Positions 1-6,295 of a stretch of 20,232 nucleotides of DNA are shown one piece after another. A program made the translations under genes and the position numbers. The notes beneath the pieces are model-generated. The model was given only the letters and a program-made list of their open reading frames with translations, was not told where the DNA came from and did not search any database. The stretch is from Actinomycetota bacterium (lineage in GTDB: Bacteria; Actinomycetota; Thermoleophilia; Gaiellales; Gaiellaceae): NCBI GenBank assembly GCA_016870235.1, contig VGCB01000001.1:1-20232 (forward strand), in the 5' to 3' direction. The number at the start of each line of letters is the position of its first letter. Within the stretch, counting starts at the first letter, position 1.

Positions 1-98
1 CCTTGATTCTGGCGAGCGTAGAGGGCGATCGAGATGTCGCCGCAGTGCGGATCCATCGGAACGAGCTCGATCCGACGGCCCGGGATCGTCACGGTCAT
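1..98 (-). CDS. Unrecognised protein, N-terminal part only
   Basis: An open frame starts with ATG at 98 on the minus strand and runs off the left edge of the window, giving about 32 residues (MTVTIPGRRIELVPMDPHCG... in part). A GAGAGG ribosome-binding site lies 6 nt before the ATG, which supports this start. I do not recognise the family from so short a piece, and no signal peptide or membrane segment is seen. The gene lies 62 nt downstream of the GntR regulator on the same strand, and a GntR-like palindrome sits in its leader, so it is a good candidate target of that regulator. The frame and start are fairly secure; the function is unknown. Confidence 0.6.
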   Translation of the reverse strand, partial: MTVTIPGRRIELVPMDPHCGDISIALYARQNQ

Positions 99-115
99 CT
101 CGCGCCTCTCGGAAG

Positions 116-127
116 ATGGTTAACCAT
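116..127. promoter_or_regulatory. Putative GntR-family operator palindrome
   Basis: ATGGTTAACCAT is a perfect 12-bp palindrome. It fits the TGGTnnACCA half-site arrangement typical of FadR-subfamily GntR operators. It lies between the end of the GntR gene (161) and the start of the next gene (98), 18-29 nt before that ATG, where a bound repressor would block transcription. It is AT-rich compared with its surroundings. Assigning the neighbouring regulator to this site is inference. Confidence 0.55.
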
Positions 128-160
128 TGACCAGAGTGTGCCCGGTCGGGAGGAGTCGTG

Positions 161-841
161 TCAAGCAGCCTCGCCGGCGAGGCCGAAGAGCCTGTCCTCC
201 GCCACCCGGTAGTGCTCGGCGACCGCCGCCTGGACGCGGTCGGCGTCCCGGGCGAGCAGCGCGTCGAGGATGGCCCGGTGCACCCACGGCTCGATCTCGA
301 CGCGGAGCCCCGAGCTCGCCTCGGCGGCCGTGCGCAGGAGGAGCACGGTCGTGTTCAGCATCTGCTCGTAGACCGCGATCAGCCTTCGGTTCCCGGTCAA
401 TGACACGAGGGCGCGGTGGAAGGCAACGTCGTGCTCGGCCGCCTCGACGAAGCTCGCGCCCCGGCTCCAGGCATCGTCGAACGCGTCGAGGTGGGCGCTG
501 AGCCGTTGGATCTCATCCGTGGCGGCGCCACGGATGATCGCCCGGCACGCCCCGGCCTCGAGCGACTCGCGGACGAGGTACACCTCGGTCAGGTCGCGCG
601 CCGTGAGCGTGGAGACGACGGTGCCCCGCCTCGGCGTCTCGACCGCCAGGCCCTCGCGCGCGAGCTCGCGGATCGCGTCGCGGATCGGGCCGCGGCTCGT
701 GCCGAAGCGGGCTGCCAGGTCGCGTTCGACGAGTCGCGACCCGGCGGGAAGCTGGCCGGAGAGCACTGCCTCGCGCATCCGCCCGAGGATGATCTCCCAG
801 AGCTGCGGCTGGTCCACCTGATCGACCGTCCACTCGGTCAC
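161..841 (-). CDS. GntR-family transcriptional regulator, FCD (FadR) subfamily
   Basis: The product is 226 residues, a normal length for this family. An N-terminal winged helix-turn-helix covers roughly residues 14-78, with the recognition part RFGTSRGPIRDAIREL. The rest is a helical FCD effector domain. It shows the usual metal-binding pattern D138xxxH142, H188 and H210, so it probably binds a small carboxylic acid through a metal ion. The GTG start at 841 has no Shine-Dalgarno, but TACACT ends 6 nt upstream, which fits a leaderless transcript. The gene is divergent from a cupin and upstream of an unrecognised gene with a GntR-type palindrome. It probably regulates the neighbouring catabolic genes; the ligand is unknown. 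Confidence 0.9.
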   Translation of the reverse strand: MTEWTVDQVDQPQLWEIILGRMREAVLSGQLPAGSRLVERDLAARFGTSRGPIRDAIRELAREGLAVETPRRGTVVSTLTARDLTEVYLVRESLEAGACRAIIRGAATDEIQRLSAHLDAFDDAWSRGASFVEAAEHDVAFHRALVSLTGNRRLIAVYEQMLNTTVLLLRTAAEASSGLRVEIEPWVHRAILDALLARDADRVQAAVAEHYRVAEDRLFGLAGEAA

Positions 842-847
842 GAGAGG

Positions 848-853
848 AGTGTA
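848..853 (-). promoter_or_regulatory. Leaderless -10 box for the GntR gene
   Basis: TACACT on the minus strand lies exactly 6 nt before the GTG at 841, so transcription would begin at or next to the start codon. No convincing -35 hexamer is visible and no Shine-Dalgarno precedes the GTG. The same geometry recurs before six other genes in the window. Confidence 0.55.
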
Positions 854-950
854 CGCCGGGAGGTGCGAGCCCTCGGCACCGCTCAGCCGGGCGCTGCGAC
901 GTGGACGCCGCGGTCGAGGTGCGGCGTCGAGGCAGAGCGGGAGCTCCTCG

Positions 951-965
951 TCTCGACGGTCGAGA
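951..965. promoter_or_regulatory. 15-bp dyad in the GntR/cupin divergent region
   Basis: TCTCGAC-G-GTCGAGA is a perfect inverted repeat with 7-bp arms and a single central base. The centre is too short for a hairpin loop, so a protein-binding operator is more likely than a terminator. It lies about 57-71 nt before the cupin start. The element is real, but function is inferred; CTCGAC/GTCGAG words are common in GC-rich DNA. The remainder of the 180-base region 842-1021 shows only the two -10 boxes. Confidence 0.3.
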
Positions 966-1008
966 GGGCCATGTCTCGGCTCGCGGGCTGAGGCGACGAG
1001 GTCGCTGG

Positions 1009-1014
1009 TACCCT
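1009..1014 (+). promoter_or_regulatory. Leaderless -10 box for the cupin gene
   Basis: TACCCT lies 7 nt before the ATG at 1022, and no Shine-Dalgarno is present between them. This fits transcription starting at the A of the ATG. The -35 region is not recognisable. Confidence 0.5.
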
Positions 1015-1021
1015 CGCCCGC

Positions 1022-1390
1022 ATGAGGGAGTCCTCCGGCCCGGAGCCGCGCGTCCTCGGCGCCTCCGGCGTCGCGCTCGAGCCGATCGTCGGCGACGGCG
1101 CCCGCTACACGTTCGGGCAGCCGCTCCTGGCGGCGTCCGACGGTGCGGGCGGCTTCGACATCCGCGTCGTGCGGATCCGGCCCGGTGGGGTCTCCGCAGA
1201 TCACTCGCACCCCTGGGAGCAGGCGAACTACGTGCTCTCCGGGACGGGCGAGGTCACGCTCGGGGAGGACAGGCGGACGATCGGCGCCGACGACTTCGTC
1301 TACGTCCCGCCGATGCTCCGCCACGTGTTCTCGAACACGGGCGCCGACGATCTCGTGCTGTTCTCGACGCTCGGGCCGAAGACGACGTAG
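1022..1390 (+). CDS. Single-domain cupin protein
   Basis: The product is 122 residues with one small beta-barrel cupin domain. Motif 1 is visible around residues 55-78 with metal ligands H61, H63 and E66 or Q67 (HSHPWEQ). Motif 2 lies around residues 88-106 with H101. The metal site is therefore intact, and the protein could be an isomerase, dioxygenase or metal-dependent sensor of a small acid. It is divergent from the GntR gene and converges on the dehydratase gene, so a shared role in acid or sugar-acid catabolism is plausible but unproven. The start is supported by a TACCCT box 7 nt upstream. No signal peptide is present. Confidence 0.85.
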   Translation: MRESSGPEPRVLGASGVALEPIVGDGARYTFGQPLLAASDGAGGFDIRVVRIRPGGVSADHSHPWEQANYVLSGTGEVTLGEDRRTIGADDFVYVPPMLRHVFSNTGADDLVLFSTLGPKTT

Positions 1391-1415
1391 CGCCGATCGG
1401 GCGCGGTCCGGCGCC
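1390..1415. terminator. Possible bidirectional terminator between convergent genes
   Basis: Three alternating complementary words, GCGCC (1390-1394), GGCGC (1400-1404) and GCGCC (1411-1415), can form either of two mutually exclusive 5-bp hairpins. They sit in the 42-nt gap between the convergent cupin and dehydratase genes. There is no T tract, so this is weak evidence. Confidence 0.3.
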
Positions 1416-1432
1416 GTCCGGACTCGAACGCG

Positions 1433-3163
1433 TCAGTGGATGAGCGGCTCGGGGACCGGATCGCCGAAGCTGGTCTCGAGGAAGTCGAAGTCGCAGCCGC
1501 TGTCGGCCTGGAGGATGTGCCGCTGGAAGATCCAGCCGTAGCCGCGCTGGTAGACGGGCGGCGATTGCGTCCAGGCCGCGTGCCGGCGGGCGAGCTCGGC
1601 GTCCGTCACCTCGAGGTGGATGCGGCGGGCCGGAACGTCGACGGTGATCCGGTCGCCGGTCTCGACGAGCGCGAGGGGGCCGCCGACATGGGCCTCCGGG
1701 GCGCAGTGGAGGAGGCAGCCGCCGTAGCTCGTGCCGCTCATGCGGGCGTCCGAGAGGCGGAGCATGTCGGTGATGCCCTGCCTGAGGAGCTTGGTCGGGA
1801 TCGGCAGCATGCCCCACTCGGGCATGCCCGCGGCGCACGGGCCTGCGTAGCGCAGGACGAGGATGTCGTCGGCGGTGACGTCGAGGTCGGGGTCGCCGAC
1901 GGCGGCCGCGAGCGACGCGTAGTCGTCGTAGACGAGCGCGCGGCCGGTGTGCCGGAGCAGGTGCGGCGCGCAGGCGCTGGGCTTGATCACGACGCCGTCC
2001 GGCGCGAGGTTCCCGCGCAGCACGGCGAGGGCGCCCTCGGCGTAGATCGGGTTGTCGAGCGGCCGGATCACGTCGTCGTCGAAGACCTCGGCGCCGTCGA
2101 CGTTCTCGCCGAGGGTGCGGCCGTTGACGGTGAGCGCGTGCGTCGCGAGGTCCGCCCGGATCCGGTCGAGCATCGCCGGCAGCCCGCCTGCGTAGAAGAA
2201 GTCCTCCATCAGGTAGCGGTCGCCGCTCGGGCGGACGTTCGCGATCACGGGCACGGTGCGGCTCGCGGCATCGAAGTCGTCGAGCGTCACCGGATGGCCG
2301 GCACGCCTGCTGATCGCGATCAGGTGGATGATCGCGTTCGTCGAGCAGCCCATCGCCATCGCGCACGCGATCCCGTTGGTGAAGCTGTCCCGGGTCAGCA
2401 GCCTGGCGGGCGTCAGGTCGTCTCGCACCATCTGCACGATCCGCCGGCCGCATTCGGCGCTCATGCGGATGTGGCCGGCGTCGGCGGCCGGGATGCTCGA
2501 CGCGCCGGGCAGCGTCAGGCCGACCGCCTCCGCGATCCCCATCATCGTCGCCGCCGTGCCCATCGTCATGCACGTCCCCTGGCTGCGCGCGATGCCGGTC
2601 TCGATCTCGAGCAGCGCCTCGTCGGACAGGCGCCCCGCCCGGCGCTCGTCCCAGTACTTGACGCCGTCGGAGCCCGAGCCCAGCACCCGGCCGCGCCAGT
2701 TCCCGCGCAGCATCGGCCCGGCGGGGAGGACGATGAACGGCAGGTTCGTCGAGAGCGCGCCCATCACGAGCCCGGGGATCGTCTTGTCGCAGCCGCCCAT
2801 CAGCACGGCGCCGTCCACGGGGTGCGAGCGCAGGAGCTCCTCGGTCTCCATCGCGAGGAAGTTGCGGTACAGCATCGTCGTCGGCTTCACGATCGGCTCC
2901 GACAGGCTCATCGCCGGCAGCTCCAGCGGGAAGCCGCCGGCCTGCAACACCCCGCGCTTGACGTCCTCCACCCGCTGCTTGAAGTGCGCGTGGCACTGGT
3001 TCGCGTCGCTCCACGTGTTGACGACCGCGATCACCGGCTTGCCGGCGTAGTCCGCCGCCCCGTAGCCCATCTGCGCCATCCGCGAGCGATGACCGAACGA
3101 GCGGAAGTCGTCGGGCTCGAACCACCGCGCGCTCCGCAACCGACGGGTGGTCTCCGCTGCCAC
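1433..3163 (-). CDS. IlvD/Edd-family dehydratase, sugar-acid type
   Basis: The product is 576 residues, the usual length for the pentonate/hexonate (L-arabinonate, D-xylonate) branch of this family. These enzymes remove water from a 2,3-dihydroxy acid to give a 2-keto-3-deoxy acid, using a [2Fe-2S] cluster and Mg. Cluster cysteines are visible at C57 (NQCHAH), C125 (GGCDKT) and C198 (GTCMTMG). K127 is the expected carbamylated lysine, and the SDARMSG loop at 471-477 carries the catalytic serine, S476. The phrase HPVDGAVLMGGCDKT favours a sugar-acid dehydratase over the branched-chain biosynthetic enzyme. The GTG start is supported by TAGGAT 6 nt upstream. The gene follows the enolase-superfamily gene after a 164-nt gap and probably has its own promoter. 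The exact substrate is not determinable. Confidence 0.88.
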   Translation of the reverse strand: MAAETTRRLRSARWFEPDDFRSFGHRSRMAQMGYGAADYAGKPVIAVVNTWSDANQCHAHFKQRVEDVKRGVLQAGGFPLELPAMSLSEPIVKPTTMLYRNFLAMETEELLRSHPVDGAVLMGGCDKTIPGLVMGALSTNLPFIVLPAGPMLRGNWRGRVLGSGSDGVKYWDERRAGRLSDEALLEIETGIARSQGTCMTMGTAATMMGIAEAVGLTLPGASSIPAADAGHIRMSAECGRRIVQMVRDDLTPARLLTRDSFTNGIACAMAMGCSTNAIIHLIAISRRAGHPVTLDDFDAASRTVPVIANVRPSGDRYLMEDFFYAGGLPAMLDRIRADLATHALTVNGRTLGENVDGAEVFDDDVIRPLDNPIYAEGALAVLRGNLAPDGVVIKPSACAPHLLRHTGRALVYDDYASLAAAVGDPDLDVTADDILVLRYAGPCAAGMPEWGMLPIPTKLLRQGITDMLRLSDARMSGTSYGGCLLHCAPEAHVGGPLALVETGDRITVDVPARRIHLEVTDAELARRHAAWTQSPPVYQRGYGWIFQRHILQADSGCDFDFLETSFGDPVPEPLIH

Positions 3164-3169
3164 GCGGCA

Positions 3170-3175
3170 ATCCTA
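3170..3175 (-). promoter_or_regulatory. Leaderless -10 box for the dehydratase gene
   Basis: TAGGAT lies 6 nt before the GTG at 3163 (minus strand), and no Shine-Dalgarno is seen. This fits a leaderless transcript and argues that the dehydratase can be transcribed independently of the gene upstream. Confidence 0.6.
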
Positions 3176-3285
3176 CGACGCCCGGACGAGCGGACGACCG
3201 TCGCGCACCACGAGTCGTCGCCAGATCGAGGAGCATCTCGCCAACGTCCGGAGCGGTGCGGTCGACATCGCGACGCCGCCGCTCG

Positions 3286-3303
3286 TTCCGCCTGGGGGCG
3301 GAG
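3286..3303 (-). terminator. Hairpin downstream of the enolase-superfamily gene
   Basis: A 6-bp stem (TCCGCC at 3287-3292 and GGCGGA at 3297-3302) has a 4-nt loop and one flanking wobble pair. It begins about 25 nt after the stop codon of the upstream minus-strand gene. There is no T tract. The remaining bases of the 164-nt gap show only the -10 box of the next gene. Confidence 0.3.
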
Positions 3304-3327
3304 AGCCGCCTGACGCCTCCCGCCGGC

Positions 3328-4452
3328 TCAGCGCGCGCCGACGGGCGCGTGCTCGACCGTCATCGCCGCAAGCCGCTCGGGCACCGGAGCGGGCGCGATG
3401 CCCGGAGCGTCCGAGACGCAGGCGAACCGGCCGCCCTCGACGCCGGTCTCGAAGACCACCTCCGGGGCGGCGAGATCCTCGCGGTAGTGACGGTCGGTGG
3501 GGAAGACGTCGGCCGGGTAGTGCACGTGCTCGAGCGAGGCGAGCGCGACCGAGAAGGCCGAGCCGATCGCGCTCTCGAGCATCGAGCCGACCCAGCAGCG
3601 GATGCCGGCGTCGCGACAGATCTCGTTGATCGCACGCGCCGCCGTCAGCCCGCCGACGCGTCCGTGCTTGAGGTTGATCCACCGGCACGACCCGAGCTCG
3701 ATCGCGTGACGCGCGCGCTCGACGGAGACGATGCTCTCGTCCAGGCAGATGGGCGTCTCGATCGCCTGCGCCAGCTTTGCGTGGTCGAGCAGGTCGTCGT
3801 GCCGGAGCGGCTGCTCGATCATCTCGAGCCCGAAGCGGTCGAGCCGCTTGAAGAGGTCGAGGTCGTCGAGCGTGTAGCCCGAGTTGCAGTCGACGTGGCA
3901 CGGGAGATCCGGGAACGTCGAGCGAACGGCCTCGAGCATGTTCACGTCCCACCCGGGCCGGAACTTCAGCTTCACGCGCCGGAAGCCCTCGTCGACGGCA
4001 CCGCCGATCAGGCGCACGAGGTCGTCGAGCGAGTCCTGCACGCCGAAGTCGGCTCCCACCTCGATCCGGTCGCGCGCGCCGCCGGCGAGCGCGTGTAGCG
4101 GGCGGCCCGTCAGCTTCCCGTGCAGGTCCCACCACGCGAGGTCGAGCCCCGCCTTCGCGAAGTGGTTGCCCTTGACGTGCGCCAGGCGGCGCTGGAGGTC
4201 GTCGCCGCTCTCGACAGCTTCGCCGAGCAGCGCCGGTGCGAGCCAGTCCCGCAGCACGCGCAGCGCGCCGTCTGCCCACTCGGGGCTGAACGTCGGATCG
4301 GCGAACGGGGTCGTCTCGCCCCAGCCGACCTCGCCGCCCGACGCCATCCGCACGAGCACCGAGTGGATCGCCCACTCCTCGTGCGACGCCGTCCGCCACG
4401 GGTAGAGGAGCGGCATCGCCACGTGATAGAGGTCGATGCGCTCGACGAGCAC
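3328..4452 (-). CDS. Enolase-superfamily protein, NSAR/OSBS-like
   Basis: The product is 374 residues with an N-terminal capping domain and a TIM barrel of the muconate-lactonizing-enzyme subgroup. The acid/base lysines and metal ligands are all visible: K161xK163, D188, E213, D238 and K262. Spacing is almost identical to the known N-succinylamino acid racemase/o-succinylbenzoate synthase (K163, D189, E214, D239, K263). R265 in KHGRVGG matches the Arg associated with racemase activity. The late segment VGSMLESAIG also fits this family. No menaquinone genes are nearby, so racemisation of an N-acylamino acid, or a novel reaction, is more likely than menaquinone synthesis. The GTG start is supported by TAGGGT 6 nt upstream. 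Superfamily assignment is strong, substrate uncertain. Confidence 0.85.
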   Translation of the reverse strand: MLVERIDLYHVAMPLLYPWRTASHEEWAIHSVLVRMASGGEVGWGETTPFADPTFSPEWADGALRVLRDWLAPALLGEAVESGDDLQRRLAHVKGNHFAKAGLDLAWWDLHGKLTGRPLHALAGGARDRIEVGADFGVQDSLDDLVRLIGGAVDEGFRRVKLKFRPGWDVNMLEAVRSTFPDLPCHVDCNSGYTLDDLDLFKRLDRFGLEMIEQPLRHDDLLDHAKLAQAIETPICLDESIVSVERARHAIELGSCRWINLKHGRVGGLTAARAINEICRDAGIRCWVGSMLESAIGSAFSVALASLEHVHYPADVFPTDRHYREDLAAPEVVFETGVEGGRFACVSDAPGIAPAPVPERLAAMTVEHAPVGAR

Positions 4453-4458
4453 GACCGC

Positions 4459-4464
4459 ACCCTA
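4459..4464 (-). promoter_or_regulatory. Leaderless -10 box for the enolase-superfamily gene
   Basis: TAGGGT lies 6 nt before the GTG at 4452 (minus strand). TCGACG, which resembles TTGACA at four positions, lies about 16 nt further upstream and could be the -35 element. No Shine-Dalgarno is present. Confidence 0.6.
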
Positions 4465-4471
4465 TCGCGCT

Positions 4472-4488
4472 CCTCGACGGCGTCGAGG
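4472..4488. promoter_or_regulatory. Inverted repeat overlapping the -35 region
   Basis: CCTCGAC-GGC-GTCGAGG has perfect 7-bp arms and a 3-nt centre. It overlaps the likely -35 region of the enolase-superfamily gene. It resembles the dyad at 951-965 but has different centre spacing. It could be an operator or a hairpin that terminates the PLP-enzyme transcript. Confidence 0.3.
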
Positions 4489-4518
4489 GCCGCTGCCGGG
4501 CGGGCTGACTCACTGTCG

Positions 4519-4532
4519 TGGCGGATCCGCCA
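4519..4532 (-). terminator. Palindrome just after the PLP-enzyme gene
   Basis: TGGCGGATCCGCCA is a perfect 14-bp palindrome, 10 nt beyond the stop codon of the minus-strand PLP-enzyme gene. As RNA it forms a 5-bp stem with a 4-nt loop. It has no following T tract, so termination is only a possibility. Confidence 0.35.
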
Positions 4533-4542
4533 GCGGCCGGAG

Positions 4543-5829
4543 TCAGGCGGCGGGCCGGAGGAGCAGCTCGCGGATCTCCTCGGGCCGGCCGAGAGTGGCC
4601 GCGAGGCCGTCGATCGCATCGTCGATTGCGGCCGCGTAGGCGTCCGCGCCGCCGAAGCGCGCGAGCTCCTCCGGCGGGACGAACTTGAACATCAGCGACG
4701 AGGTGCCCGGCGGCAGGCCGACGAGCTGGACGGTGATGACGCCGTGGTCGCGGACGAGCGCCATCGCGACCGCGGAGGTCGCCTCGTACGGCACGATGGG
4801 CGCATTGACCAGCCCGGCCCGCTCGAGGGCGACGGTGAGGATGTCCTCGGCCCGGAGCTCCGAGATCACCGCCGTTTCGTGGACTCGATCGCCGATGCGC
4901 GGGCGGAGCGCCTCCGCGATCTCCCGGCTCGTCTCGCGCAGCTCGCGGACGCGTTCGGGGGTCGACCCCTCGAGCGACCGTGCGGCCGCCGGGTAGAGGA
5001 GCGGGCGCGCTTCCAGGCCGAGCTCGAAGCCGCGGGCGCGGATGCGTGACACGAGCGCCGCGTCGCCGCCGAGCACGCCGAGCCTGGGCCCGGTGACGCC
5101 GTACTTGTCGAGCCCGGTGCCGACCACGTCGACGCCGAGCTCGAGTGCCCGCGGCTGGCCGTCGAGCGCCGGCGCGACCCGTGCGCCGCCGGCGTCGTCG
5201 ACGTAGACCGGAACGCCTCGCTCGTGCGCCAGGTCGACGATCCGCCGGATCTCCCCGAGCGGGAGCAGGTCGTATGTGACCGCGAGCCGCGTGAGGACGA
5301 CGAGCGCGACGTCCGTCCCCGCGGCCAGGACGCCGTCGAGCTCTTCGGCGCTGTGCGTCTCGACGAGACGGGCGCCGGCATAGGAGCAGGAGCGCACGAC
5401 CGACGCGTGGCTGTACGTACGGGACACCCCGACGACCACGTCGCCCGGCTCGACCAGGGAGAGGTGCGTCGCGAGCGTCGCGCCCGTCAGCCGGTTGAAG
5501 AGCGCTGCGTCGTGCCGGTCGGGGTCGCCGCCGAGATGGTCGAGCGCAGCTGAGCGGAAGCGGTCGAAATAGAGCGCCGGCGCAACGAAGTCGTTCGCGA
5601 CCCGCAGCTCGGCAGGTTCGAGCGGCAGCCCGTGCTCGAGGCCCGAGAAGTTGAAGACGGCGTCCGGCCCGGAGTCGGCGATCCGGCGCCGGATGTGCGA
5701 CCAGGCCGTTCGCAGCTTCCGGAAGTCGTCTTCGGTGCTCGCCAGGATCGCGCCGCGCGCATACGGGAGGCCGGGCGCGAGCTCGTTGCCCAGCGCATCC
5801 CGACGCACCGCCGTCGACGTGGCGCCCAC
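4543..5829 (-). CDS. PLP-dependent enzyme, fold type I, SelA-like
   Basis: The product is 428 residues. The large PLP domain shows the cofactor Asp pair in VYVDDAGG (D211, D212) and the Schiff-base lysine K242 in GTGLDKYGVTGPRLGVLGG. This resembles the selenocysteine synthase SelA and the sugar-amino-acid ammonia-lyase branch of the aspartate aminotransferase superfamily. SelA itself is unlikely, since no other selenocysteine genes are present. A lyase, racemase or transferase acting on an amino acid is plausible. The N-terminal half (NFSGLEHGLPL, TYSHASVVRSC) does not match a family I can name. The GTG start is supported by TAGCCT 6 nt upstream. Fold assignment is good; the reaction is unknown. 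Confidence 0.75.
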   Translation of the reverse strand: MGATSTAVRRDALGNELAPGLPYARGAILASTEDDFRKLRTAWSHIRRRIADSGPDAVFNFSGLEHGLPLEPAELRVANDFVAPALYFDRFRSAALDHLGGDPDRHDAALFNRLTGATLATHLSLVEPGDVVVGVSRTYSHASVVRSCSYAGARLVETHSAEELDGVLAAGTDVALVVLTRLAVTYDLLPLGEIRRIVDLAHERGVPVYVDDAGGARVAPALDGQPRALELGVDVVGTGLDKYGVTGPRLGVLGGDAALVSRIRARGFELGLEARPLLYPAAARSLEGSTPERVRELRETSREIAEALRPRIGDRVHETAVISELRAEDILTVALERAGLVNAPIVPYEATSAVAMALVRDHGVITVQLVGLPPGTSSLMFKFVPPEELARFGGADAYAAAIDDAIDGLAATLGRPEEIRELLLRPAA

Positions 5830-5835
5830 GTCGGG

Positions 5836-5841
5836 AGGCTA
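5836..5841 (-). promoter_or_regulatory. Leaderless -10 box for the PLP-enzyme gene
   Basis: TAGCCT lies 6 nt before the GTG at 5829 (minus strand) and no Shine-Dalgarno is present. It lies in the 58-nt gap after the RidA gene, so the PLP enzyme probably has its own transcript in addition to any read-through. Confidence 0.55.
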
Positions 5842-5887
5842 CACGAGGATCGGGGCCGCCGCCGGCGGGCGATGCGCGCCTCGGGCG

Positions 5888-6295
5888 TCAGCCGGGCACG
5901 ACGGCGTAGGCCTCGAGCTCGACGAGCGCCTCGGGGTCCCAGAGGCTCGTGACCCCCGCGAGCGTCATCGCGGGGTAGTCGCGGCCGACGAGCCGCCGCC
6001 AGACCTCGCCCAGCTCGGCCGCGCGCGCCCGGTAGGCCGCCGCCGACGGGGTCAGGATGTTCATCTTCGCGATGTCCGACGGCTGCCCGCCCGCGGCGGC
6101 GAGGACGAGGAGGAGCCGCTCCAGCGACAACTCGAACTGCTGCACGAGATCGAGCCCCGGGATCATCTTCCCGGTGTCGTCCTGCGCCGTTTGCCCGGCG
6201 AGGAACACGATCCGCGCGCCCGCCGGGACGGCGACCGCGTGGCTGAACCCGGAGGGCTTTCCGAGCTCGGGAGGGTTGACGCGGTCGAGGCTCAT
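5888..6295 (-). CDS. RidA/YjgF/UK114-family protein lacking the canonical Arg
   Basis: The product is 135 residues, the standard length of this trimeric family, which hydrolyses reactive enamine/imine intermediates to ketones and ammonia. The FLAGQTAQDD segment (31-40) and the final VELEAYAV strand (125-132) are typical. The Arg that binds the substrate carboxylate in true RidA (E. coli Arg105, motif PAR) is replaced by M110 in YPAM, so it belongs to a non-canonical Rid subgroup. The ATG overlaps the ligase stop codon (ATGA) and has a GGGAG ribosome-binding site 6 nt upstream, so it is translationally coupled to the aryl-CoA ligase. A role on the amino-cyclohexenone CoA product of the monooxygenase/reductase is a reasonable inference. 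Confidence 0.85.
   Translation of the reverse strand: MSLDRVNPPELGKPSGFSHAVAVPAGARIVFLAGQTAQDDTGKMIPGLDLVQQFELSLERLLLVLAAAGGQPSDIAKMNILTPSAAAYRARAAELGEVWRRLVGRDYPAMTLAGVTSLWDPEALVELEAYAVVPG

Noticed and set aside
807..820. GGTCCACC as a second GntR operator
   Set aside because: It lies inside the GntR coding sequence and is an imperfect dyad, lacking symmetry outside GGTnnACC.
1254..3236. Very long open frame antisense to and overlapping the dehydratase gene
   Set aside because: GC-rich DNA keeps alternative frames open. The translation is Arg/Pro/Gly/Ala-rich with no domain, while the dehydratase frame has every catalytic motif.
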